DNA from: Malachius bipustulatus
Lineage: Eukaryota; Arthropoda; Insecta; Coleoptera; Melyridae
Direction of reading: 5' to 3'
DNA length: 64,000 nt
NCBI GenBank assembly: GCA_910589415.1
Contig: OU342637.1
Location: 42,872,162 to 42,936,161, forward strand
A model generated the notes under the pieces. It saw nothing but the letters and a program-made list of their open reading frames with translations, did not search any database and was not told the DNA's origin. Below, piece after piece: positions 54,273 to 64,000 of this stretch (the stretch's first letter is position 1; each line of letters starts with the position of its first letter). A program made the translations under genes and the position numbers.

Positions 54273-55877
54273 TTATTCGCTGTCTCCACAGTAGGGTGCC
54301 AGACGATTCAGGTGGACTACCTTCATCTTGCACTTGGGGGCTCCGCTCCGCTGTATCCTATACACCACGTCGTTTATCCTTTTAATAATTGTGTAAGGCC
54401 CTTCCCAGGATGGCATAAACTTGGGCGACAGACCCTTTTTCCTAGTTGGATTATAAAACCACACTTTGTCTCCTTCTGTGAAGCCACCGGAGTTTGCCTT
54501 CAAGTCGTACCTCGCCTTCATTCGGTCGCTGGCCAACTTGATCTTCCTCCTGACAAGGGAATGCACTTCTGCCATGGAGTTTCTTAATTCGTCGACATAG
54601 TTTCTGATCTCCGATGGTGGACTGCTTGGTGAACCGTACACCAAATCACAGGGTAGCCGAATCTCCTTGCCGAATACAACCTTGGCCGGTGTCTGCCCTG
54701 TAGTCTCATGGATGGCTGCCCTGTACGACATCAGCAACAAAGGCAGGTACTGGTCCCAGTCTCTCTGATTGTTGCTCACCACCTTCGACAGATGTTCCTC
54801 CATTGTTCGATTAAACCGTTCTACCATACCGTCAGATTGTGGATGGAGAGGTGTAGTCCTTGTCTTGTTTATCCCGAGCAGTTTACACATTTCTGCGAAA
54901 ACTTGGGATTCAAAGTTTCGTCCTTGATCGGAATGCAACTCTAAAGGTACGCCAAATCTGCTAATGAAATTATCCACCAAGACTCTCGCAACTGTAGCAG
55001 CTTCTTGGTTCGGTATGGCGTATGCTTTAGGCCACTTGCTGAAATAATCCATGGCAACCAGGATAAAGCGATTGCCGCTGTCGCTGATTGGAAAAGGACC
55101 TGCTACGTCTATGGCTATCCTCTCAAATGGGGCTCCGACGTTGTACTGCTTCATAGCGCCTGTCAGTTTTCTGCTTGGGCCCTTGCTTGCAGCACATTTC
55201 TCGCACTTACGGCACCAGGCTTCGACATCGTCCTTGCGGTTCACCCAGTAGAACCTCTCTCGAACTTTCGCTAGTGTTTTGTTCACTCCGAAGTGAGCTC
55301 CTGATGTACCTCCATGGATTACTTCGAGAATCTTCGGAACTTTACTCCTTGGAACCACCAACTGCATGACGATCTTCTTTCCGTCGGCACTCTCCCAGGC
55401 TCTCTTCAGCAGACCATTTTCGATTTGCAGCGACTCCCATTGTGACCATAGAGCTTTATATTCTGGGCTACGTGGAGAAACCTCTGCCCACGCTGGTCTC
55501 GGTCCATTCTCTTCTTTACGTTTTAAAATGTCTCCGATGTCTTCGTCTTTTTCTTGCTCTTTCCTGCATGGTTCTATCGTCCATGCTGTATCTTCATTGA
55601 TCACGATCCTTCGAACGCACTCTTCCTTCTGGCTATCCTCAATCGGCTTAACACGAGGCGCCAACATCAGCTTGGGCCTCTGACGATGCTCCGATGACCT
55701 GCTCTCCTGCTCATCATTTGCCGGTGGCGGGTTTCTGATGAAACTGCCCTGACTGTCACTCCGGTGCTCGAATCGCCTGAACGGGCGTCTTTCTCCCTCC
55801 CAGTTCCGCTCATGGTTGCGGCCATAACCATTATCATTACCAAACCGCCAGCAGCCACCGCCCCCAGTCTCGCTCAC
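54273..55877 (-). CDS. Gypsy A2 integrase-containing frame
   Basis: A 534-codon frame without stops. It begins MSETGGGGCWRFGNDNG, a gag-derived Arg-rich stretch, joins the RNase H-integrase linker at IEDSQKEECVRRIV, and then encodes an HHCC finger (HGGTSGAHFG...CRKCEKC), the DDE core (AIDVAGPF, HSDQGRNF, SDGMVERFN) and a GPY-type C-terminus (WEGPYTIIKRIND). All catalytic residues are present. The deletion that removed protease to RNase H left an open frame, so an integrase-like protein could in principle be made. Copy A1 supplies the missing middle. Confidence 0.85.
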   Translation of the reverse strand: MSETGGGGCWRFGNDNGYGRNHERNWEGERRPFRRFEHRSDSQGSFIRNPPPANDEQESRSSEHRQRPKLMLAPRVKPIEDSQKEECVRRIVINEDTAWTIEPCRKEQEKDEDIGDILKRKEENGPRPAWAEVSPRSPEYKALWSQWESLQIENGLLKRAWESADGKKIVMQLVVPRSKVPKILEVIHGGTSGAHFGVNKTLAKVRERFYWVNRKDDVEAWCRKCEKCAASKGPSRKLTGAMKQYNVGAPFERIAIDVAGPFPISDSGNRFILVAMDYFSKWPKAYAIPNQEAATVARVLVDNFISRFGVPLELHSDQGRNFESQVFAEMCKLLGINKTRTTPLHPQSDGMVERFNRTMEEHLSKVVSNNQRDWDQYLPLLLMSYRAAIHETTGQTPAKVVFGKEIRLPCDLVYGSPSSPPSEIRNYVDELRNSMAEVHSLVRRKIKLASDRMKARYDLKANSGGFTEGDKVWFYNPTRKKGLSPKFMPSWEGPYTIIKRINDVVYRIQRSGAPKCKMKVVHLNRLAPYCGDSE

Positions 55878-55931
55878 TCCTCGAGAAACCTTTATCTATG
55901 GTTCTACTCCTTTCCCTGTCTGGTCTTTGTT

Positions 55932-56297
55932 CTAGGGATCCACTACTTCGATGAATCTGCTCACCAGCCTTACAATTGCGTATGAAATGAAAACTGGAAC
56001 CGCAACGGTAGCACTGTTTCCTGTTTTCGTCCCTCCTTGGAGTCCAACACCATCAATGTCTTGTTTTACTTTATTTAGTCCACACACATAATCGTCTCTT
56101 TGCTGCAGGATAACTTTTAGCAGCTGCTCCTCACTATTCTTCTGTTGTCGCAGCATCTTCTCTCCTGTGTCTTCGAGCTTCTTCATGATGTTTTTCTGCT
56201 CTTCCTGGCCGTTTTTGAGCAGTAACATCATATCCTCCAACATTTGCTCAGACATTTTGTCGCTTCCAGTTTCCTTTCCACTTCTTAATCTACCCAT
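55932..56297 (-). pseudogene. Gypsy A2 gag start
   Basis: It encodes MGRLRSGKETGSDKMSEQ and a Lys/Glu coil like A1's gag, then runs out of frame into sequence equivalent to the CCHC region (GGTKTGNSATVAV) after a deletion of most of the gag core. It confirms the family and shows one deletion end. Confidence 0.82.
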
Positions 56298-56629
56298 TAA
56301 CTAATTAATCTTCTTGCTGGAATCCGTATCCCGCTTCTGACACCAGTTGTTACGGGTCTCACAATAAATAAATCACCACCAAAGTCTGTAAATTCCTTTA
56401 TTGTTTAACACCACAAGTACTTATAACCTCTAATAATTATTCTAAGTAATCAAAACACACACAGCTGACTACACTACTACTTGCACTTGTCTATTCTTTA
56501 TATCCGCTATCTGTCACTACTGGCTCCCTTACTTCACACTTCACTTCTGCTCTGTCTATACTTCAGCTTCACTGTTTCACGTTCAGGATACTACTACTGT
56601 TCCACGCAACCGCAGGCTGTCCTTATATA

Positions 56630-57498
56630 CAGGGTGTTGATTTTCAAAGCGGGCCATAGGGGATTAGCATTGCGAAAGTGGTTTTTGAGGATTCCTGCTC
56701 GCCGTTTAAACTGACAGAAATGGTTTTGGTATCAAAATGAAGCTAAAATTATTGCGCATAACGCTTGATATCAGAAATTAATTCAATTTCACGTTGTTTT
56801 CTGAAATTCTTCAATAAAAATTCAAGTAATTGTCAATGTTTAATCACAAAATAGCATGCCTTGCCTAAACAATAATGACGTTTCTACGTTTTGACAATGC
56901 AATAATAAAACATTGGTCTATTAAAAAAATTCACGGCAAATAAATCGCGAACCATCCTGTAACTGGCTACACTGTAGTAGGTTTTCACCATAAAGACTCT
57001 TTCTTGGTTTGTATAACCCATTTTTAAATAGAACCAGACTTTATTATTACTTTATGCCCGTATTCACAAACAATAATTTCCTAAATAATTACGTAATTAT
57101 TTAAATGAGCGAGATGGAGACATGCAGTTTTTTTGCAATAGAATGAGATGGGGATAATTGATTACGTAATTATTCAGGAAATTATCGTTTGTGAATACGG
57201 GCAACTGACTTATAAAGTTTTATTATTGGATTGTCAAAACGTAGAAACGTCATTATCGTTTAGGCAAGGCATGCTATTTTGTGAATAAACATTGACAATT
57301 ACTTGAATTTTTATTGAAGAATTACAGAAAACAACGTGAAATTAAAATAATTTCTGATGTCAAGTGTTATGCGCAATAATTTTAGCTTCATTTTGATACC
57401 AAAACCATTTCTGTCAGTTTAAACGGCGAGCAGGAATCCTCAAAAACCACTTTCGCAATGCTAATCCCCTATGGCCCGCTTTGAAAATCAACACCCTG
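56630..57498. mobile_element. Palindromic MITE M4 in the A2 LTR
   Basis: Ends CAGGGTGTTGATTTTCAAAG and complement, TATA on both sides. Arms of about 300 bp are inverse copies. The other LTR of A2 lacks it, giving the empty site. Its centre holds MITE M5. Confidence 0.9.
57056..57202. mobile_element. MITE M5 nested in M4
   Basis: About 147 bp with inverted ends GCCCGTATTCACAAAC and GTTTGTGAATACGGGC and a further ATTACGTAAT core on each side. No coding frame. Confidence 0.75.
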
Positions 57499-57881
57499 TA
57501 TAGTCCCCCGACGCATCAGTAGTCACGTTCTACTCCGTTCTAGCAGGTACATTCTCGAACGTCGCACCGGCGCACCAGCCGTCGATTCATGGATTCTGGA
57601 AATGTCAGATTGTTCGGCGAGCTCACTCCAGCAATCCATAGAACTAACGTCTGTCTGTCGATGTGTCACATGACATGTGACTGGAACTGTCGCGAACATG
57701 TCATTGACTAACTCAGTATAAAAAAAGAGAATGTAAACAAACAAGCAAATTGTGGACTAGAATGTTAATAGGTTAAATAAGCAATTACTAGAATTTTTCC
57801 AGAGCAGTCTCGTTATAATAGTTTCACTCGGTAGCTTACCCCGTAAATTATCCAAGGCGTCCTATTCTCGATTTTTACAAA

Positions 57882-59143
57882 ATGGAATTCGCAGAAAATT
57901 CTAGTGCGTCACAATCGAAAAAACGCCACGTTCTAACGCAAGAAGAGCGTGTAATGGTGAATAATGTGTATAAGGGTCTTAAGGATAGGTACCCGGATAT
58001 GCTAGTGGAAGAGGTGGTTACTTTGTGTGCTAGTTTAACTAATGTTTCTGTTTGTACGGTATTCAGAGTTATCAAGAATGCCAATATTGAGAAACCAAAT
58101 AAAGATGGAACTTCTGGTCGGAAGAGAATACTCGATGATGACATGAAGTATGCTATTCGTCGAAAATTTCATGCCGCATTTTGTATAAATGAAATTCCTA
58201 CTTTAAGTAAAATTTTAGCAGAGCTACACAACAATGAAAGTCTGCCAAAGATATCTCGTCGAGTACTAATTCGAACTTTACGCGAAATGAACATCCGCTA
58301 CCAGAATGGAAACCGAAATAGCATCTTAATTGAAAGAAATGAAATTGTTTTGTGGCGCAGAAAATTTTTGATTGAAATTCGAGAGCATCGACGATCACAA
58401 AGAAAAATAATATTGCACTGACGAAACGTGGCTGAATGAAGGCCACACAGTGTCGAAAGTCTGGCAAGACTTCAACATCGAAAGTTCACGTCAAGCGTTT
58501 TTTGAGGGATTTTTCCGGTATAAAATCTCAATCGGGCAAAGGCCGAAGACTGATCATTACCCACATTGCGAATGATTCTGGTTTTTTTAAAGGTGGTCTT
58601 AATGTATTTGAACCGCGAAAGACGGGAGACTATCATGAGGACATGAACGTAGAAGTTTTTGAACGATGGTTTTCCTCCATATTGTTGCTTGTTGGCCTGG
58701 TTCTGTGATTGTCCTCGACAATGCCCCTTATTACAGTCGTCGATTGGAAAAAATGCCAACTTCAGCGTGGCGGAAAGCAGATATAATAATATGATGAAAA
58801 TATGCTTAAAATACAATTATTGGAAATAGTGCGTCAGCACAGACCCATCTATATTAAGTATGTGGTTGACGAAATGGCACGAAAGCACGGTGTGACAGTG
58901 TTGAGAATTCCGCCGTATCACTGCGAATTAAACCCCATTGAACTTGTTTGGGCTCAAATTAAAGGTTCAGTGGCTCGTAGAAATTGTATACGACATGTAG
59001 AAAAAGAAGAAATAAAAATGTGGAACTTGGACACCCCCGTTGAATGTCTAGTACAACCACTTATAGTTCAAATTAACCCTGATATGGACAGTAATAGTCA
59101 CAGTGACATTTCGACATCAAGTTCAGAAGAAGAGCCCCTTTAA
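57882..59143 (+). pseudogene. Tc1/mariner-IS630-type DDE transposase, frameshifted
   Basis: Starts MEFAENSSASQSKKRHVLTQ and encodes a helix-turn-helix region (LTNVSVCTVFRVIKNANIEK), then the first catalytic block TDETWLNEGH after a frameshift near 58418, SGFFKGGLNVFE and TGDYHEDMN, VLDNAPYYS after another near 58706, and finally RIPPYHCELNPIELVW with the third acidic residue. At least three frameshifts disable it. A protein of this type is widespread in insects. It ends SSSEEEPL. Terminal repeats were not found. Confidence 0.85.
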
Positions 59144-59274
59144 AATTGGTAAGTCGTGCGCCACTGACATCTGCGTTCCCCTTACGTTTATTCCCCTCAG
59201 CTCTCTAGCTGGAAAAACTGATAAGGTATCTTCCTATTCGGAACTGCACTATAGTGTAAGAAAATTGCAATTTG

Positions 59275-59650
59275 TCATTAATAAACCAGTGGCATGAGTA
59301 GGAAAAGAGTAAACGTGGCTAAATTTCTATAACCATTCAGGACTACATTTTTAAATGGTGGTGGTGGTGCGGTAAGAATTGACCCCGGAGTCGCCCTCCA
59401 TTGGTCACAGACTTTTGTAAACTATTTTTTTGTAAACTAGTACATTTTTAAATGAATTGAACTAAAATTCCCAAAGTAGACAGCTATACTTATAACCTTT
59501 CACCCTAAAAAAAATTCAAAAGCAAACGTTCAACGGTGGAGATATTCGAATTTTTTTACATGAATTATTTATTTCTTTAAAATTTGAAATTTTCGATTTT
59601 CGATACGCCCCTGTAACTTTTTCGAATTTCAAAGTAGTGTAAAAAAATGC
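59275..59650 (+). repeat. Dispersed repeat S, copy 2
   Basis: Inverse of 51014-51240, interrupted by the 83-bp insert at 59358-59440. Confidence 0.55.
59358..59440 (+). mobile_element. 83-bp insert with 14-bp target duplication
   Basis: Flanked by TACATTTTTAAATG at 59344-59357 and 59441-59454; repeat S copy 1 lacks it. It contains a GTG run at its start and a TTTTGTAAACTA duplication near its end. It is too short for known coding elements; a truncated SINE or processed small RNA is possible. Confidence 0.65.
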
Positions 59651-59877
59651 ATTTGTATTATAAACAATAAAAAAATATTATTTTAGCTCCTGATGTGTTT
59701 GTTATCTCCGCTACGCGTCGGGAACCAAATTACATCTCGAGCTGAAATCTGGTACTTTTTTTGTTATACGTATTGACAAACTCGATTCTACCAAGCATAT
59801 TTTCTGGAATTCATGAACCTTATTTTTTTTGTAAAATCTTATAACTAAGGGCAAATTACTTAAGATTATATAGATAC

Positions 59878-60097
59878 CTTTAAGAGAGCAACTCTCCTTA
59901 ACAGTAAATGGCACGCCGAGCAATGGTTTCTCTAGCTCCGTCTTTTGTTTATCGTACGAGGAGCTGGATATAAATGTGTCGACCAAATCAGCTTCTTTCA
60001 GGGCTTCTTCAAAGCGATCTTCAACAACTGCATTTATTATTGGATTTGTGGCTCGGATGCGTGTTATGTAGGCTGTACATACTTGGCGACTCGTTAA
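59878..60097 (-). CDS. FAAH2: FAAH2-like amidase, exon A (catalytic lysine)
   Basis: It encodes 73 residues: LTSRQVCTAYITRIRATNPI, then INAVVEDRFEEALKEADLVD and, at the end, KPLLGVPFTVKESCSLK. The lysine of TVKES is the catalytic lysine of the amidase-signature Ser-Ser-Lys triad. The acceptor is TTTACAG at 60098-60104 and the donor is AAAG|GTATCT at 59877. It leaves in phase 1, matching exon B, whose first codon completes as Gly. Upstream exons, including the N-terminal membrane segment seen in FAAH2 proteins, were not found in the remaining 3.9 kb. Confidence 0.88.
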
Positions 60098-60914
60098 CTG
60101 TAAATTGAACAAACCAATCGGTGAAAATTAGCGTCCCTGATCTATACTTTTTCAACGTCAATTATTTCAAAAAAAGTAACATCTATTTCAGAAAAAGTGA
60201 AATCAAATTTAGTAAAAGGGGCTTCAATTTCAGAACAGTAACTTCAGATTCAGAATAGATAAAGTCAAATTAAGAAAAAGTAAATCCAATATGAGAATCA
60301 GTAAATTCCAGTCTAGGAAAAAGTATTAATTTTTTATAAGCGTAGATGTATTACCTTTTTGGACAATTGGACGCGAAAAACTTCGCGTACGCCATGCAGG
60401 TCGCAAAATTAAATTTCGCGACCGTTGAGAAAAGACCTATGAGAATATAATAATACATATAGGAATGGGCAACACGAATTCTGTGTATTGGAGAATGTGT
60501 GACTGCAATTATCCATCTTGGTATACCGGTAATGACTCATTCGTAAATAAACTTTTGAATTAGTAGAAAATAAAAGTTGACACACGTCCATAAGTATTAT
60601 TCATGAATGCGGTGTCTCTCTGTACATCCGTATTTATGGTTAAATGCAAGCCCTAATAAATTTAGTCCTCTTTCGGTTCTTGATGTCCGTCGACAACAAT
60701 AATCGGGGCTATGATATATCTCGTTTATGTAAAAAAATTACACTTACTTAAAATCAAAAACAGATAAGCAAAATTACGTAATTATGTAATTTTCTTATGC
60801 ATTTTGAAAATCACATTAATGTAATTTTTACATTTAAATGATATACATAGCGTCTATGATGAGTCGGAAAAAAAAACGAAATTTCCGAATTTTTTCAGAC
60901 GCAACGAACTCACT
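60098..60914. other. Non-coding, probably intron
   Basis: Upstream intron of the FAAH2-like gene if transcription continues from beyond the window. No exon or repeat recognised. Confidence 0.4.
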
Positions 60915-61290
60915 CCCCCCCCCCTGTTTTCGAGGGTGCTGATTACGATGGCGTAGGGCAAATTTATTTTTCTAGTTGCGTTCACTTCCTATAGACCAAA
61001 AACCACCCCCTTTTTTAAATCTCCGTTCTAATGCCCCCGGGTCGGAAAAAACGCGTGCAACTCGCTTCTGGGGATGCCTTGTATCTAATGACAACTGCCC
61101 GTCACCATACGCCCACCCCCTTGGCCAAGAACCACCCTCCAAGGGGATTGAAAATGTGTTTTTTTTTATTAATTGGGCAACCTGCCTCATTCCCCCGTTT
61201 TCTAAGGGTGCCGAACACGATGGTGTCACTACCTTATAGACCTCTACCACCCCCCTAAATTGACAAAATCACTCTCCAAGGAGGTTGATT
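60915..61290 (+). repeat. Diverged tandem repeat
   Basis: GTTTTCGAGGGTGCTGATTAC...ACGATGG at 60923 recurs as GTTTTCTAAGGGTGCCGAAC...ACGATGG at 61197, and ACCACCCTCCAAGGGG at 61129 recurs near 61270. C-rich segments alternate. Frames here (60972-61258, both strands) are chance. Confidence 0.45.
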
Positions 61291-63060
61291 TTTTTAAATC
61301 GGGAGTATGTAACCTGCAGGATGCATTTTACATCGTTTCAAGTATATCTATGGTACGTGACGTGTATCCATGGTTGCGACTTGCGAGAGATCAGGCCGCC
61401 CACTCCACATTCGATATTCAGTCGATGAGATCCATTCGCTGAACAGTGAACTGTCCGCGAGTAGTTGAGTTCAGTTGTGCCGTAGTCGAGGGTAGTGAAC
61501 TCCTTCCGGAGAAATCCACTTCGTGATTTTTCCTTTGATTAACCACCATATTCTTCCTTATCACTCCGGTGATAAGAGAGAGAATAAATAGGCACTTGGA
61601 AGAAGCCTGCTTCGGCTCATTTTTATTCTATCTTCACAACGTAAAATCAGTATGTGCTAGTAAAGTGTTATCAGTCCAACCCAGCAAGGGAATCCAACCC
61701 TTCTTTTAATCCCAACATCTTGACCAGACCTCCAGGCGAACGTGAGGGGTCCGCGGACGAACACTTGATCCTTGGGCACATGGCAGACCTCAATCAATAA
61801 GAACGAGGCCAATGAAGCCGATGAAGCAGACCAGACCTCCAGACCCTCCGGAACTTCATCCCGCCTCTCCTGAAAGTTAAGTCTGTCTCATTTTGCATTT
61901 ACTTGCCAGCTCTCACAGTCAGTTTTACTTGATAAAATTAATTCACTTTCTTTTGCCGTCATAATCCTTTTTTTAACTACCGTTAAAATTTAACTTTTAA
62001 CTTCAAAACTGCTACCAATCGAGCAGCTAAAGCTTTCGATTTTAACGCTGGGTTCAGCATCAGTCGCTAGCCCATTTAATTAATTTTGTAATAATTGTTA
62101 ATTCTGGTGTTCTACCAGTGCACAAATTTATGTCAGTAACTTTTCAATGTAATAAATTTCACTATAAAATGTCTGGATGAATCCAAAGAATTTACTGCGA
62201 GAGCTCAATATTTAATAAGCAGGCTACCATAGGCTGCTGTGATGCAACGTACCCATTTTGCACTGTACCGTGATTTTTATGTTCCATTTACATTTATATT
62301 CTATGTTATTACAAATTTCTATTTAGTGTCTTTACCATTATTGTTAATAAAACTATTTCTGATAATTGTTGTGTTTTGCTGCCCTCACTATTGTTTGGAT
62401 GTTGTTGTGCACCGTCTATATAGACAGCTGGCCGGAGCTACGCGATACACCGTCTGGCTTTCGATTCGAGGGTTTTTTCCTTTTAGTCAATATCATTCTT
62501 AATTAGTCTATTGCACCTCGAACCGGGAACCAGAGTAGTAGGTTTCAAATGTTGGAAATGTTATTTTGTATCATAATTTACTGTGCTTTCAATTGGGAAA
62601 AATATGTAGAAAACGTTTCTGTTACTCTTTGAAGTCTAGTCGGCTTTGAAAACTTACAAAAATTATTAATTAATTTTCTACAATAAAAAAGATGTGCCAA
62701 AAATAAACAATCACGGATCATGTATATCATGTATCATGTATCTCTTACCGTTTACGAGATCTCAATGATGAGTAGTTCAAAAAAAATCTCACCCTGTATA
62801 ATACCGTGCAGGTGAATCTTGGAAAACCACTTTTTTGATAACCAGGATCGAGATCACTATCATGATCGGTATGAGACCCGGATCGGTGGATATTTGATGA
62901 GTTTGGGTGATCTTCGTAAAGTGGTGTCGTCCTCAATAGTGTATTTATTAAAAATACAAAATACGCACTCAGAATAAAAAAAATATATAAATGTTTTTAA
63001 GTACCTCTAGCACCCGGTACCTGTTAAATTTACCCATGGCACAAGCTAGCAGGTATACGT
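61291..63060. other. Non-coding stretch
   Basis: No supported gene. A hairpin-like GAAGCCTGCTTCGGCTC near 61600 and an AATAAATAGG at 61583 may belong to an LTR ending near 61720, but no second LTR or coding part is present. CACCCTGTATAATA near 62792 is another isolated MITE-type end. Confidence 0.35.
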
Positions 63061-63099
63061 ACGTTCATGGTACATACCTATTTTACTATTTTCAGTATC

Positions 63100-63903
63100 G
63101 TTAGAGATGTAAGTGACTGCCAGAGATTGCAGGAGAATCTTCACAAAATCTCATCCTGGTGTATGAGGAATAATATGCCGTTAAACATAGGAAAATGCAG
63201 CACGCTTACTTTTACTTTGAAGCAGTCACCAGTTACATTTGACTATCAAATTTTAGATAGAATTTTGCATCGGTCAAACACATTTCGAGATCTCGGTGTT
63301 GTTTTCGACAGCAAGCTCACGTTTTCAAGACACATCGAAACTATTGTTGGCGAGTTACTTAGGACCTATGGATTTGTACTTAGAAGCAGCAGAGATATCG
63401 TTAGTGAAGACGTTCTCAAAGTACTTTTTAATGCTATCGTAAGATCAAAATTAGAGTATGCGTCGCCTATTTGGTCTCCGTCATATGCTTCTCACATGAA
63501 CTTATTAGAATCTGTTCAGCGGCGGTTTTTGAAACTTCTAGCATACAGGGTGAGTGGCGTTTATCCCGAAACAGGAATACCGAATGCTGTGCTCTGGGAG
63601 CGATTTTCGATGTCGGATCTTGAGAAGAGGCGACACTATCAGTCTCTTATATTTTTACATAAATTGGTAAATGATATCATTGATTGTCCTGCTTTATATG
63701 GCATGCTAAATTTTAATGTACCTAGGGAGGGTTCTCGACAGGGACACGCATTTTATCTGCCTACGCCGAGAACAAATGTTTTAAAGTTTTCAATAATTTA
63801 TAGAATATGCGATTTGTACAATAATATGTGTAAACACAAAGATCCAAGGTTCTGCAGCCCCAGCTATTTTAAGTCCGTAATTTGGCATAGCACGAACGTT
63901 TGA
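63100..63903 (+). pseudogene. LINE ORF2 C-terminal region, third family
   Basis: It encodes the part after the catalytic box of a CR1/Jockey-type reverse transcriptase: FSIVRDVSDCQRLQENLHKI, SSWCMRNNMPLNIGKC, FRDLGVVFDSKLTFSRHIE, VRSKLEYASPIWSP and LLESVQRRFLKLLAYR, to a TGA at 63901-63903. The upstream part is missing (5' truncation at about 63095). It is distinct from the LINEs at 1.9/44 kb and 31.5 kb. The 3' end lies beyond the window. Confidence 0.82.
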
Positions 63904-64000
63904 AATAATCATTGCTGTTCAAGTTATCTTGTTTTCTGTTGTTGCTGCGGTTATTATTGTTGTTATTATGTATTGCCTATATGTTAATTTGTGGATTTAC

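Larger units (their letters stand above)
53637..57817 (-). mobile_element. Ty3/gypsy family A, copy A2 (internally deleted)
   Basis: LTRs at 53637-54231 and 56348-57817 (the latter interrupted by MITE M4), with ATAG target duplications at 53633-53636 and 57818-57821. From the right: 5' LTR, primer-binding site (56328-56345), gag start, a large deletion, integrase, polypurine tract (GAAAGGGGGCAG on the minus strand, 54232-54243), 3' LTR. Protease, RT and RNase H are absent. It is sense to the host gene in intron A-B. Confidence 0.92.

Noticed and set aside
60972..61258. Overlapping frames on both strands
   Set aside because: C-rich diverged tandem repeat; frames are not maintained between units.
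63090..63110. TTTTCAG at the start of the LINE similarity as a splice acceptor
   Set aside because: The similarity begins in the middle of a known ORF2 domain, which is better explained by 5' truncation.
1..64000. tRNA, rRNA or snRNA genes
   Set aside because: I saw no cloverleaf with conserved B-box, and no ribosomal sequence.
60098..64000. Upstream FAAH2 exon
   Set aside because: No minus-strand frame here resembles the N-terminal part of the enzyme; the missing exons are probably outside the window.

Overview
The window looks like a stretch of a large, repeat-rich arthropod (most likely insect) nuclear genome. It is AT-rich and has no bacterial gene packing. It holds one host gene, split by very long introns and buried in transposable elements of nearly every class. 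The order of insect cannot be settled from the sequence.

Host gene: four exons on the minus strand encode an amidase-signature enzyme that I recognise as a fatty-acid amide hydrolase 2 (FAAH2-like) protein. They are exon A at 59878-60097, exon B at 35573-35790, exon C at 12069-12180 and exon D at 11854-12011. Splice phases agree across all junctions, and the Lys / cis-Ser / Ser catalytic residues fall in exons A, B and C. Introns A-B and B-C are about 24.1 and 23.4 kb and are filled with mobile elements; intron C-D is only 57 nt. The first and last exons were not found, so the gene is partial here.

Layout: 1-2.5 kb has a solo-LTR fragment, a dispersed repeat and a 5'-truncated LINE with a clear target duplication. 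2.5-9 kb is a BEL/Pao element with a long gag-pol frame. 9-12 kb has unassigned repeats and a short retroposon-like insertion, followed by exons D and C. 12.2-16.3 kb is a set of interleaved inverted repeats with a nested palindromic MITE. 17.1-26.9 kb is a nest bounded by 260-bp terminal inverted repeats. It contains a Ty3/gypsy element with a 19-bp minisatellite, a 1.3-kb palindromic MITE, and a mariner split by a 2.1-kb solo LTR. 28.2-33.9 kb is a second gypsy family (copy A1) interrupted by a solo LTR and a LINE piece. 34.9-35.0 kb carries a hammerhead-ribozyme motif, followed by exon B. 35.8-42.9 kb is a very young gypsy element with identical LTRs, whose gag is broken by a palindromic Penelope-like insertion. 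44.4-49 kb is a longer copy of the first LINE, interrupted by a MITE and by a 212-bp insert with a second hammerhead motif. 53.6-57.8 kb is copy A2 of the second gypsy family, flanked by a broken DDE transposase. Exon A follows at 60 kb, and another LINE end lies at 63-64 kb.

How it fits together: most autonomous elements are broken by frameshifts, stops, deletions or nested insertions, so the coding capacity is largely that of fossils. The points of most interest are the hammerhead-type ribozyme motifs, the young LTR element 26 nt from a host splice acceptor, and the depth of nesting.
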